Assembly: GCA_965216335.1 (NCBI GenBank)
Contig: OZ244154.1
Span: 186,001 to 250,000 of the forward strand
Direction of reading: 5' to 3'
DNA length: 64,000 nucleotides
Source: JAHEJE01 sp965216335
Lineage (GTDB): Bacteria > Pseudomonadota > Alphaproteobacteria > Rhizobiales > Aestuariivirgaceae
Shown: in pieces, positions 25,661-33,060 of the stretch
How positions within the stretch are numbered: the first letter of the stretch is position 1
How the letters are laid out: each line of letters opens with the position of its first letter
The notes under the pieces: model-generated
Seen by the model: only the letters and a program-made list of their open reading frames with translations
The model's database searches: none
Told to the model about the DNA's origin: nothing
Position numbers and translations under genes: made by a program

Positions 25661-25693
25661 GTGCTGGGCGGTGACGCACGTTCAGCATTCATC

Positions 25694-25726
25694 GGGCCGG
25701 GTTAGTGACGTGCTGCCCGGCCCACT
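25694..25726 (+). terminator. Hairpin after the gp10-like gene
   Basis: GGGCCGGG (25694-25701) pairs with CCCGGCCC (25716-25723); only a short T-poor tail follows. It may end the structural operon or stabilise its mRNA. Confidence 0.4.
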
Positions 25727-25829
25727 TTCCCGATGGGGGGTGATTGGCAGGCAAAAAGCGACCATGCCCCAAACCGGCGGTGTGGGCACAACTGACACTA
25801 AACTGAGGAATTCATTCACGAGGTAAGAC

Positions 25830-26201
25830 ATGGCAGGGAAAGTGCACAAGATGACCGACGTTTCGACGGGAACGACCCCGCCCAGACCACTTGGCAACCA
25901 CGGCCAAGCCCTGTGGGACGCCGTACAGCGCGAATACATCATTGCCGATGCCGGTGGTGTCGAGATGCTGTGCCAGGCGTGTCAGGCCCTCGACAGGGCG
26001 GAAGGCTTGCGAGCGCAGGTCGACCAGGATGGCGCGGTGTTCACAACCAGTACCGGCCTGTTGAAAGATCACCCGGCGCTCAAGCACGAGCTTGCCGCAC
26101 GGGCTTTCATCGTGCGGACGCTTGCCCGGCTTGGATTGGATGTGGAAGCGGTCAAGCCGGTCGGCCGGCCTGGTCTGACCGGATATAAGGGAGCGAATTA
26201 A
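25830..26201 (+). CDS. P27-family phage terminase small subunit
   Basis: Protein of 123 aa. The family run GNHGQALWDAVQREYIIADAGGVEMLCQACQALDRAE, then LKDHPALKHELAARAFIVRTLARLGL and the ending KPVGRPG, is clear. TerS recognises the packaging site and loads the large subunit. No terminase large subunit gene is found next to it or anywhere in the element, which is the key oddity. The next gene starts in its TAATG. Confidence 0.9.
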   Translation: MAGKVHKMTDVSTGTTPPRPLGNHGQALWDAVQREYIIADAGGVEMLCQACQALDRAEGLRAQVDQDGAVFTTSTGLLKDHPALKHELAARAFIVRTLARLGLDVEAVKPVGRPGLTGYKGAN

Positions 26202-26440
26202 TGCCAACGAAACGAACACCGATCAGGCGTGGCGCACGCACTCGGATCACACCGGAAGCCGTTGCGGCCTATCAGGCTGGTGACGGGGCGGCCCTGCACG
26301 GGTTGCTTGGCCTGAAACCGTGGGAAGCATCGCCGCTCGATGCCAAGACGTGGAAATGCCCCTACGACGATGACAGCACGGCCTATGCCGGTTCCTGGCA
26401 GCAGGCGCGGGAATTGCGAGGGCAACTAGAGCAGAAGTGA
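26201..26440 (+). CDS. Small protein coupled to terminase small subunit
   Basis: Protein of 79 aa, Arg-rich at the start (PTKRTPIRRGARTRITPEAV), with LLGLKPWEASPLDAKTW in the middle. Begins in the TAATG overlap with terS. I do not know a function for it. Translation is well supported by the overlap and by codon use. Confidence 0.7.
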   Translation: MPTKRTPIRRGARTRITPEAVAAYQAGDGAALHGLLGLKPWEASPLDAKTWKCPYDDDSTAYAGSWQQARELRGQLEQK

Positions 26441-26560
26441 TGGGGCGGGACATGCCACCCGGCGCTTGACCGCGTGGGGTGCCTTTTTGTGTTTGGGGTG
26501 ATTTCCCGCACTCTTGCGAATCGCAGAATTCTAGGGCTTACGTCAGGAAAGGAGTCGTCC

Positions 26561-27400
26561 ATGACAGTTTGTGTCGCCGTCAAAGTTCACGATTGCTTGG
26601 TGTTTGCCGCAGACAGCGCATCGTCACTTTTCATTCCGGGGACGCCCAATATTCTCAACGTTTTTCAACATGGGAACAAGGTATTCAACCTGCTGCGAGG
26701 CAAACCCGTGTGTGCGATGACGTGTGGACTTGGCAACATTGGCGAGTCGTCCATCGCAACTCTGGCGAAGGATTTGCGCCGCAGAATGACTTCTAAAGAA
26801 AAAGGATATGACATCGATCTGGACAATTTCACCATTGAGGAAGTGGCTGTTTTAGCACGAAAGTTTCTGTATGAGGAAAAATTCAAGGCTATCAGTGACG
26901 AGACGATGAACCAGCAATCGCTGGAGCTCTATGTTGGCGGTTACAGCACGAATGAGCACGCCAGCGAGATATGGAAGGTAGCAATCGTAAATGGTGATTC
27001 TCCCGAACCAGAATGCCTCAAGTCTCATGCTGACATGGGCATAAATTGGAGTGGTGACATGGAAGCGATAAGCCGCTTGGTTCTTGGTTACGGTGCCGGC
27101 CTGCCGGATGCCCTGAAAGCTGGCGGCGTCACCGATGAAAGTCTTGGGGATGTGATGAAACACATTGCGGCAAATACACAAACTCAGCTTGCCTGGCCGT
27201 CAATGCCCGTGCAAGATGCCATCGAATTGGCAGAATTCCTGGTCAATACAACTAAGCAGTTCGTGCGTTTCCGCCCCGGCGCAGATACCGTTGGTGGCGA
27301 CATCGATGTGGCAACGGTAACAAAGTATGAAGGCTTCAAGTGGATAAAGCGTAAGCACTATTACCCCTCTTGCTTGAATTTGGAGACCGATCATGTCTGA
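26561..27400 (+). CDS. Proteasome/HslV-type Ntn-hydrolase-like protein
   Basis: Protein of 279 aa. If the initiator Met is removed, Thr is residue 1. The start MTVCVAVKVHDCLVFAADSA then places Asp at position 17, as in proteasome beta subunits, and GNKVFNL supplies a Lys at about position 39 (Lys33 equivalent after a short insertion). CAMTCGLGNIGESS matches the Gly-rich strand before helix 1. HslV, Anbu and proteasome beta share this plan. Start 26561 with AGGAAAGGAG is firm; the longer ORF from 26474 is rejected. Role in the element unknown. A very short partner gene overlaps its end. Confidence 0.72.
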   Translation: MTVCVAVKVHDCLVFAADSASSLFIPGTPNILNVFQHGNKVFNLLRGKPVCAMTCGLGNIGESSIATLAKDLRRRMTSKEKGYDIDLDNFTIEEVAVLARKFLYEEKFKAISDETMNQQSLELYVGGYSTNEHASEIWKVAIVNGDSPEPECLKSHADMGINWSGDMEAISRLVLGYGAGLPDALKAGGVTDESLGDVMKHIAANTQTQLAWPSMPVQDAIELAEFLVNTTKQFVRFRPGADTVGGDIDVATVTKYEGFKWIKRKHYYPSCLNLETDHV

Positions 27401-27575
27401 CCCCAATGAGACCAAACTACCCTATCCAGTCATGCCTCCGGAGCCTTTGCCCAACCCGCCATATGAGTATCAACAGGGGCCATTTGGCAGTGGGGCTACA
27501 TCCTGCGCCACCGAAAGGGCCAGCAATCAGCAGTTCGATGAGCTTAAGAATTTTCGCATTGACGACAAAGGCTAG
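27393..27575 (+). CDS. 60-residue protein overlapping the Ntn-hydrolase-like gene
   Basis: A small acidic, Pro-rich peptide starting MSDPNETKLPYPVMPPEPLP, with no hydrophobic core. The ATG lies 8 bases inside the preceding gene and has TTGGAGA upstream. It could be an unstructured partner or substrate of that protein; this is speculation from overlap alone. Confidence 0.55.
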   Translation: MSDPNETKLPYPVMPPEPLPNPPYEYQQGPFGSGATSCATERASNQQFDELKNFRIDDKG

Positions 27576-27838
27576 TCACCGACAGGCCCCCTGCGCCGAG
27601 GCCAACACCGCCGGCTAAACCACAACGCAAACTGCCGAATGTAGGCGTGCCTTTCATGTTCGCCCGCGTCTGTAAATTCGTGCAAAGGGTCGGTATGTGC
27701 TGTGATCCGGAAGCCTGTCTCGCGCTCGAATTGGTCCCGCAACGCCTGATCGGCGAAGGCCTCCCACAGCTCGTCCTCCCAGATCTTCCTCATCCCAGGA
27801 TCGGCCAGTGCGGTTGCAATGTCCCTACCGTCTGACAT
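27572..27838 (-). CDS. Unknown protein, last of a three-gene reverse cassette
   Basis: Protein of 88 aa, helical, with IATALADPGMRKIWEDELWEAFADQALRDQF and a basic end (RRCWPRRRG). No family recognised. Its ATG overlaps the preceding gene by 14 bases and its end converges with the 60-residue gene by 4 bases. Confidence 0.6.
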   Translation of the reverse strand: MSDGRDIATALADPGMRKIWEDELWEAFADQALRDQFERETGFRITAHTDPLHEFTDAGEHERHAYIRQFALWFSRRCWPRRRGPVGD

Positions 27839-28109
27839 CGATCTCGAACACCTTGATACCTGACCTCTTGCAGAACCAGCACGGCACCTTGTTGGCTACA
27901 TCGGCAAATGTCGCCATCGGGCCGAACCGCTCGATGATCGTTGGGAAGTAGACATGCTGCCGAGCGCCGCATGTGTTGCACTCGGCCTCGAACATCCGGC
28001 TACTCATGGTAAGAAACTGGACCGGGATTTGATCGAACGGCGGTCCGGTATCGGGCCTGAACCGGCGCGTCAGCAATTGCCCCAGCTTGTGTGACAGGCC
28101 CTCAAGCAT
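27825..28109 (-). CDS. Small zinc-ribbon-like protein, middle of reverse cassette
   Basis: Protein of 94 aa with two CxxC knuckles, CNTC (about residue 45) and CWFC (about residue 77), which could bind one zinc ion. The N-terminus is basic (SHKLGQLLTRRFRPD). Overlaps both neighbours by 8 to 14 bases. Function unknown; nucleic-acid or protein binding is plausible. Confidence 0.65.
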   Translation of the reverse strand: MLEGLSHKLGQLLTRRFRPDTGPPFDQIPVQFLTMSSRMFEAECNTCGARQHVYFPTIIERFGPMATFADVANKVPCWFCKRSGIKVFEIDVRR

Positions 28110-28437
28110 CCGGCGCCTTTCCGGCCTGACTTTCCGTTTCCGCGACCTGGCTCAGTAGATGTCCGGCAAGCTGTTTGGCTTCCTCTGGCGGAATGGCGAA
28201 GTGCAGCCACCCAAAGCCCGGATGCCGAAAATGTAGCATGCTTTTGCCGGCCAGGGCTTCCCGCTGCGTGTTCCAGCGCGCATCCTCAAGTGCATCGTAT
28301 GGCCCGCCATAGCTGAAATTCATTGGCACTTGCGGTTCTTTGCCGGCGCGCAACTCGCCCAGTTGCTTGATGGCCTGGTCGAGTTGATCAGCGGTCCAAC
28401 CTCTACAAGCATTCATGAATTCATTGTGTGTAGTCAT
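28102..28437 (-). CDS. Unknown protein, first of reverse cassette
   Basis: Protein of 111 aa. The N-terminal helix (GWTADQLDQAIKQLGELRAG) and a C-terminal segment (WLHFAIPPEEAKQLAGHLLSQV) look like a small folded domain. No family recognised. It heads an overlapping three-gene unit transcribed against the phage structural genes. Its promoter should lie in the 79-base divergent gap with the SH3 gene at 28517. Confidence 0.6.
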   Translation of the reverse strand: MTTHNEFMNACRGWTADQLDQAIKQLGELRAGKEPQVPMNFSYGGPYDALEDARWNTQREALAGKSMLHFRHPGFGWLHFAIPPEEAKQLAGHLLSQVAETESQAGKAPDA

Positions 28438-28516
28438 TCCCGCTCACCTTAGTAAACATCGCATGCGACCTTGATTCAGCTTGCCACTGTCGTGTGCAAA
28501 GTGACAGTATTTTCAC

Positions 28517-29170
28517 ATGGCCAAGATGGGAAAGGTAGCAATTGCCCTGCTGGGGGCCATGCTTTGCATGTGGCAAGTGACGTGCGTCAATGCACAAGAG
28601 CTACCTGTAGCAAGCTCCTTTGAAGAACTGGACCGGATGCAGTCTCAACAAGACGCGCCGAATGAGGGGTTGAAACGCCCGATCTCACAGCCTGACGCCG
28701 GCGCGGGACAAAATAGTGATTTTGCAGAGTATCTATACGTCACGGCATCGGGTGGATTAAACATGCGCTCCCGACCATCGACAGACAGTTTTGTTCTGAA
28801 CAAATATCCATATGGCAGTGCCGTTCGCGTGCTCGACAGATTGGATGAATGGGTCAAGGTCTGGATACGCGAGCAAACCGGGTGGATGCACGGCGACTAT
28901 CTGTCGGCAACCAAGCCAGCATCCCGGTTCACGGCCAGGCATTCAATCAGCACGCCAGGTGTAAAGCTAAGTCGCAGACAGATCGTTCAGCGGATAATCC
29001 AGCGCAGCAGACAAAGCTATTACGGCAATTGCGCATGTCCATATGACCGGGATCGGGCAGGAAGGCGTTGCGGGCGCAGAAGTGCTTGGAGCAGGCCAGG
29101 CGGCAGATCACCGCTGTGTTACGCACGCGACGTGACGTCGGCAATGGTGAATCGCTTCACGCGAAAATGA
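28517..29170 (+). CDS. Exported SH3b protein with Cys-rich C-terminal module
   Basis: Protein of 217 aa. It has a signal peptide (residues 1-26, ending CVNA), an Asp/Gln-rich linker, and a bacterial SH3 domain (residues about 72-130: TASGGLNMRSRPSTD, GWMHGDYLS). The C-terminal module holds NCACPYDRDRAGRRCG then RSAWSRPGG and PLCYARDV. That Cys/Asp arrangement recurs in secreted SH3 proteins of alphaproteobacteria. SH3b usually binds peptidoglycan. A cargo (morphon-like) gene of the element. Confidence 0.82.
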   Translation: MAKMGKVAIALLGAMLCMWQVTCVNAQELPVASSFEELDRMQSQQDAPNEGLKRPISQPDAGAGQNSDFAEYLYVTASGGLNMRSRPSTDSFVLNKYPYGSAVRVLDRLDEWVKVWIREQTGWMHGDYLSATKPASRFTARHSISTPGVKLSRRQIVQRIIQRSRQSYYGNCACPYDRDRAGRRCGRRSAWSRPGGRSPLCYARDVTSAMVNRFTRK

Positions 29171-29618
29171 GGAATAGGAAATGCGCGAGCAACAACAATG
29201 CAGCACCGAATCCCGACGCAGCGGAGACTAAAAAACTCATTGGCCAAAAGCGTGCCGCGTGAAGCTTGTCTTGAATCCGATTCTTCTGGTGCTCAGCTAG
29301 TTTCTCGACGAATTTAACTGTGTGACCGTGTTCTTCGAAAATCTCCATTGCACGTTTCAAACCGTTTGAGACATGCCAGACCTTGTAAACCTCATAGGCT
29401 ACGAAACTGCCCACAGAGAGTGCTAATAGAAAACCAACAACTGCATCTGCACCCTGATTCATCTGGGAGCGCGTAAAGCCCCAGACCGCAAAAAGAGCCC
29501 CGTAACCAAGCCCCATAACAACCGTAATGTACACCGTGGCTTGATCCCAAATCTTTTCGTTCAACTCAGATACAGCTCGCACTGATTCAATGAGCTTGTG
29601 GTCCTTTTCACGGTCCAT
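29157..29618 (-). CDS. Small membrane protein next to an XRE regulator
   Basis: Protein of 153 aa with about three membrane helices (VYITVVMGLGYGALFAVWGF, AVVGFLLALSVGSFVAYEVY and the C-terminal SFLVSAASGFGAALLLLAHF). A charged cytoplasmic loop (MEIFEEHGHTVKFVEKLAEH) lies between them. It overlaps the upstream XRE gene by 11 bases and so is co-translated. A regulated membrane protein in a prophage suggests superinfection exclusion or another resident-protection role; no family is recognised. Confidence 0.7.
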   Translation of the reverse strand: MDREKDHKLIESVRAVSELNEKIWDQATVYITVVMGLGYGALFAVWGFTRSQMNQGADAVVGFLLALSVGSFVAYEVYKVWHVSNGLKRAMEIFEEHGHTVKFVEKLAEHQKNRIQDKLHAARFWPMSFLVSAASGFGAALLLLAHFLFLIFA

Positions 29619-29853
29619 GCTTACCCCCGATCAACCTGGCCCCCGGCCCGCCTCCATTCTCTTCAATGAACTCAATGCCGGCCGTCTCAAGGGCCGCGCG
29701 GATGGCCTGAGTGGTGCGAGGGTATGGCGCACGTTTGCCAAGTTCAAAATTCGCGATGGTTGCTTTCGTTACCTCGGAGGCTTCAACAAGCTGGTCTTGC
29801 GACCAGTTCAAGAGCGCACGCGCGGCTCTGCATTGTTCGGGCGTAAGGGACAA
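29608..29853 (-). CDS. XRE-family transcriptional regulator
   Basis: Protein of 81 aa, a single HTH_3 domain: LTPEQCRAARALLNWSQDQLVEASEVTKATIANFELGKR, then AIRAALETAGIEFIEENG. This form is common in alphaproteobacteria. The start codon appears to be TTG at 29853, which would keep expression low. It likely represses itself and the divergent gene at 29940 through the direct repeats at 29864-29914. Confidence 0.87.
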   Translation of the reverse strand: MSLTPEQCRAARALLNWSQDQLVEASEVTKATIANFELGKRAPYPRTTQAIRAALETAGIEFIEENGGGPGARLIGGKHGP

Positions 29854-29863
29854 TCGACAAACC

Positions 29864-29914
29864 TTATATCAAAAGTGTTGACTTTGATTTCTCCTAAGTT
29901 TATATCACAAGTGT
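29864..29914. promoter_or_regulatory. Direct-repeat operator in the divergent gap
   Basis: TTATATCAAAAGTGT (29864-29878) and TTATATCACAAGTGT (29900-29914) differ at one base and lie 36 bases apart in the AT-rich 86-base gap between the XRE gene and the gene at 29940. The position suits a repressor operator. Confidence 0.6.
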
Positions 29915-29939
29915 AATCTTTGCTCAACGGAGTTATCCA

Positions 29940-30551
29940 ATGCCGAACACCCCACTTTCGGTAAACGCCACCCGTTTGCCCTTCGCCAGAAAGACACAAC
30001 GCACAATCCGCCACGGCGGCAGCCGATTGGAACGCCAGGGTGCTATATCGGCCAAGGCTCGATACATCACACCTGGAGCGATGCTACGGCCCAAACTGGG
30101 CATTCACAGGCGGCGGCTCGACAAGGGCTTTGACCCTGACATGCGGATCGCGCCCCGCATGGCCAAGGCCGGTTTCGTGCCGGCAGGTCCAAGAGGGCGC
30201 AAACCTGCCAAGTCGCACATGCTCAGACCGAAGCGTACCGCAGGCGAATTCCGGCCACTTGAGCAACTATGCCAGCGACGGCTCGCACGCAAGTTTCAGC
30301 AGCTCGTCGGGCACGATGTGAAGGCGCTCGCACAGATATGCGAGACCGCCGATCTGATCGACGTAGAGGATAAGTCTTGGCTGCTTTGCCCCGCCGACGC
30401 GGACCTACTGGAGCGCCTGGCCATGTTTCAGTGCGAATTGGCCGACTTCGAGCCGGAATGCGAGGACGAAGGAAGTCCTGACTCCGACTGTGCCGGCCCG
30501 CCATTTAGCAGCGAGGACTACGAACAGACATACACAGAAGATGGGGCATAG
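29940..30551 (+). CDS. Unknown element protein under putative XRE control
   Basis: Protein of 203 aa. The N-terminal 100 residues are Arg/Lys-rich and look unstructured. The C-terminal half contains a helical segment (LEQLCQRRLARKFQQLVGHD, TADLIDVEDKSWLLCPADADLLERLAMFQCELADFE) and an acidic tail (ECEDEGSPDSD). Related acidic-tailed proteins are common in rhizobial genomes without known function. Strong charge asymmetry (basic front, acidic back) is the main feature. Confidence 0.55.
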   Translation: MPNTPLSVNATRLPFARKTQRTIRHGGSRLERQGAISAKARYITPGAMLRPKLGIHRRRLDKGFDPDMRIAPRMAKAGFVPAGPRGRKPAKSHMLRPKRTAGEFRPLEQLCQRRLARKFQQLVGHDVKALAQICETADLIDVEDKSWLLCPADADLLERLAMFQCELADFEPECEDEGSPDSDCAGPPFSSEDYEQTYTEDGA

Positions 30552-30562
30552 GGGGCACGATC

Positions 30563-31192
30563 ATGAACCGGAGAACCGTACTCAAGGCCACGGCAGCTTC
30601 ACTGGCGGGTGCAACAGCCATCACAGGTGCACAGGCGCTCAGCACCTTGTCTGCCAGAACAGGGCCAGCCCTGGCCGATCTGGTTGTCGAATGGAGGAAG
30701 CTGGACCGGATGGCAAACGAGGCACAAGACGTAGTGGACAACGCCCAGGAGGCAGCCTGGAAACATTATCCGGATGTTCCAGTGGACATTCGCCGAAACT
30801 TTATGGGGCGATACATCCCTGTCAGCCGGGAGGATATCGAACGGCAGTGCAACAGCGCATTGCGGAACTGCACTGCTGACAGCCCGTTCGCAGAGCAGGC
30901 CAGAGCAACCAGGAACAGGCGCCTCAGAGCGCTCGCAGACTGGAAGGCCCAGCGCAAGGCCATTGATGCTGCCCGTGGCATTCCGGCGCTAGAGGCGCGC
31001 GCCAAAGCAGTCTGGACGCGACTTGATATCGTAGAGCAGAGCATCCTCAACGCACCATCAAGAAGCCTCGCCGATCTACGCATGAAGGTTGAGGTTTGCC
31101 GGCGGCATCTGCCACCACCGGATGATCTGGACGGCTTTGATCAGCAACTCACACAGTCGCTGTTCAACGATATTGACAGGTTGGTGTCATGA
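30563..31192 (+). CDS. Tat-exported protein of unknown function
   Basis: Protein of 209 aa beginning with a twin-arginine signal (MNRRTVLKATAASLAGATAI). The mature part is almost all helical and charged, with EWRKLDRMANEAQDVVDNAQEAAWKHY and repeated Arg/Ala/Glu heptads. No family recognised. It follows the previous gene by 11 bases. A phage-borne gene with a Tat signal and a coiled-coil body is uncommon. Confidence 0.7.
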   Translation: MNRRTVLKATAASLAGATAITGAQALSTLSARTGPALADLVVEWRKLDRMANEAQDVVDNAQEAAWKHYPDVPVDIRRNFMGRYIPVSREDIERQCNSALRNCTADSPFAEQARATRNRRLRALADWKAQRKAIDAARGIPALEARAKAVWTRLDIVEQSILNAPSRSLADLRMKVEVCRRHLPPPDDLDGFDQQLTQSLFNDIDRLVS

Positions 31193-31235
31193 ACCGGCTA
31201 CAACAGATAAGTGGCACCGTAATGGCATTTGGCGC

Positions 31236-31886
31236 TTAGTCTGAAGTCGGTGTATCGTTGTTGGTGACTGGAAAGCCGCCCAACCCCTTCTGATCCATCG
31301 TCAAGAGTGGTGCGACTTCAAGGTGAGGATTCAACGGAAGCAAGAATTCAATCTTATGCACCTCATCCCCACCGAAAGATCTGAATCTGACTTCACATTT
31401 GTGGGGACCGGTACGGTACAGATGACCAGATTCATGCTCAAATTTCATATCGATGAAACTGCCAGGCTCGATGAATGTATCAGAGCCACTGTGTATGCTA
31501 AGCGGAATACTGCTGCCCATGGGACAACGCAATGTTGATTCCACAAATGCGGATTCAGTCATTGGATTTCGGAGCCGCAAGTTTATTCGCCAACTCCACA
31601 GAACCCTATCTCCAAGAGGCTTTGATTTCACTGGTTTGACAAATCCAGAGAGGAACAGCTGCTCTTGGTGGGATTTGAAATAGGGGGCCAAAACAGGGAC
31701 GACAACAGTCAGCACAGAAAGTAAAGCAACCAGTAGCGCCAAGCTGCTATCTGAGATAGCAATAAAGCGCCGCCAGTTTTGCCAGCTTTCACATTCAAGG
31801 CATTTGTTCTGGTGATCGGTCAAGTCCGTTTCGCAGGCCCAACAAACTCGATTCTTTTCCCGCTTGTTGCCCAAGTCGCACTCCAC
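31236..31886 (-). CDS. Zinc-ribbon/membrane protein near attR
   Basis: Protein of about 216 aa. The N-terminus has two CxxC pairs (CWAC, CLEC, residues 15-33), then one membrane helix (ALLVALLSVLTVVVPVLAPYF). An extracytoplasmic beta-rich part of about 140 residues follows. This topology resembles membrane-anchored sensor or exclusion proteins. The start is GTG at 31886 with a weak ribosome site, so the true start is uncertain. It is the last gene before attR. Confidence 0.6.
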   Translation of the reverse strand: MECDLGNKREKNRVCWACETDLTDHQNKCLECESWQNWRRFIAISDSSLALLVALLSVLTVVVPVLAPYFKSHQEQLFLSGFVKPVKSKPLGDRVLWSWRINLRLRNPMTESAFVESTLRCPMGSSIPLSIHSGSDTFIEPGSFIDMKFEHESGHLYRTGPHKCEVRFRSFGGDEVHKIEFLLPLNPHLEVAPLLTMDQKGLGGFPVTNNDTPTSD

Positions 31887-32248
31887 TCATTGTTGGTTTC
31901 GCGGTCTAGAAACGTGGCGCAGCAATGTAGGTTGCATTGGAATTGGCATGTTCCGCAATTCCTAACAACCAATATAACAGCCGCCAGAACACCGGCAGCA
32001 TGTCCTGAACAGTGTTGGTAGCCAGTTGACTCTCATATTGCGAACAGCGCAACCATCATCTACAAGCTGCATGCCCAAAACGATTCCCACTCAAACTAGC
32101 GAGTTGTGGGGTAAGTAGTGGGGTGGGGAAAAGTGATTGTGAAAAATCGCTATATATTACAAATATTTAGATTATTTGCTCGAATCCCATCCTCTCCGCC
32201 ATTTCCGGCCCGCCCCCGGGCACGCCGCAACTTCCAGGCACGGCGGCT
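31887..32248. other. Gene-poor right end of the element and attR flank
   Basis: No convincing gene. It contains TGTGGGGTAA at 32105-32114 and AGTGGGGT at 32117-32124, candidate integrase arm sites, and the attR core at 32180-32203. A short ORF at 31779-32021 lies mostly antisense to the preceding gene and is not believed. Confidence 0.5.
32180..32203. repeat. attR: duplicated tRNA-Ser 3' end
   Basis: Exact 24-base copy of 14095-14118. The preceding sequence has no tRNA body, so this is not a tRNA gene. Confidence 0.95.
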
Positions 32249-32968
32249 ATGAAGCTTGAACACAGCCATGAGCGCGCGGATATTTCCGAGCGCCTCGCAG
32301 CAGAAAACAACCCGAACTATGTGCGCGACTGGGTCTATGGCGGTATCGACGGCGCGGTGACGACCTTTGCCATCGTCGCAGGGGTGGTTGGTGCCCAGCT
32401 GTCGTCCGGGATCATCCTCATTCTCGGCCTGGCGAACCTTCTCGCCGACGGCTTTTCCATGGCCGCCAGCAACTATTCTGGCACCAAGACGGAGATTGAC
32501 GACCGTGCCCGCCTGATCGAGATCGAAAAGAAACACATCAGACACGCACCCGACGGCGAACGTGAGGAATTGCGGCAGATCCTGCAGGGCAAGGGTCTCA
32601 AGGGCAACGCCCTGGAGGAGGCCATCGAGGCAATTGCCTCCAACGAAGCTGTGTGGATCGAAACCATGCTGACCGAGGAGTATGGTCTGGCCTCGACCAT
32701 GCGCTCGCCGTGGAAGTCGGGTCTGGCGACCTTCGCCGCGTTCTGCATCTGCGGAGCGGTGCCGCTCATTCCGTTTCTGCTGCCGTTCAGCCAGCCGTTC
32801 CTGTGGGCCTCGCTGCTGACCGGCGTGGTGTTCTTCATCATTGGCGCCATCAAGGCGCGCTGGTCGCTGGCACCCTGGTGGTGGTCCGGTCTGGAGACAT
32901 TTGTCATCGGCATGCTGGCCGCCAGCGCCGCCTACATTGTCGGGTATTTGCTGCAAGGCCTCGCCTGA
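32249..32968 (+). CDS. VIT1/CCC1-family metal transporter
   Basis: Protein of 239 aa. The first helices carry RDWVYGGIDGAVTTFAIVAGVVGAQLSSGI and ILGLANLLADGFSMAASNY, the conserved metal-path Asp, Ala, Met and Ser residues. The cytoplasmic loop has EIEKKHIRHAPDGEREELRQIL with the Glu-rich metal-binding site. Three more C-terminal helices follow. These transporters export or sequester Fe(II)/Mn(II). It is the first host gene right of the element; its upstream region includes attR. Confidence 0.92.
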   Translation: MKLEHSHERADISERLAAENNPNYVRDWVYGGIDGAVTTFAIVAGVVGAQLSSGIILILGLANLLADGFSMAASNYSGTKTEIDDRARLIEIEKKHIRHAPDGEREELRQILQGKGLKGNALEEAIEAIASNEAVWIETMLTEEYGLASTMRSPWKSGLATFAAFCICGAVPLIPFLLPFSQPFLWASLLTGVVFFIIGAIKARWSLAPWWWSGLETFVIGMLAASAAYIVGYLLQGLA

Positions 32969-33060
32969 CGCGCCAGGGGCGATTCCACATTGAAAATTAC
33001 CGATTTTGCAGGCAAATAGCCCGGCGGATGTAACGCCAATGCAGAGGGCAGGGGAACGCC

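Larger units (their letters stand above)
14095..32203. mobile_element. 18.1-kb integrated phage-like element in tRNA-Ser (prophage remnant or satellite)
   Basis: The element is bounded by the 24-base att repeats, with a P4-type integrase next to attL. Contents in order: integrase, unknown, AlpA-like regulator, two micro-genes, Toprim-type protein, HNH-AP2 nuclease, Rep-like protein with iterons, HTH protein, capsid, portal, unknown, tail assembly chaperone, tape measure, gp10-like, small terminase, then accessory genes on both strands. I cannot find a large terminase, prohead protease, major tail, baseplate or lysis gene. The codon use is more AT-tolerant than the flanks. Confidence 0.92.

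Noticed and set aside
26441..26510. Terminator-like hairpin with T-run before the Ntn-hydrolase gene
   Set aside because: The stem (GCCACCC against GGGGTGCC) is imperfect; I could not settle a convincing fold.
31189..31239. 16-codon ORF overlapping the Tat-protein stop
   Set aside because: Too short to support, no ribosome site of its own beyond the ATGA overlap.
32180..32203. tRNA gene at the right end
   Set aside because: Only the 3' 22 bases of tRNA-Ser are present; it is attR.
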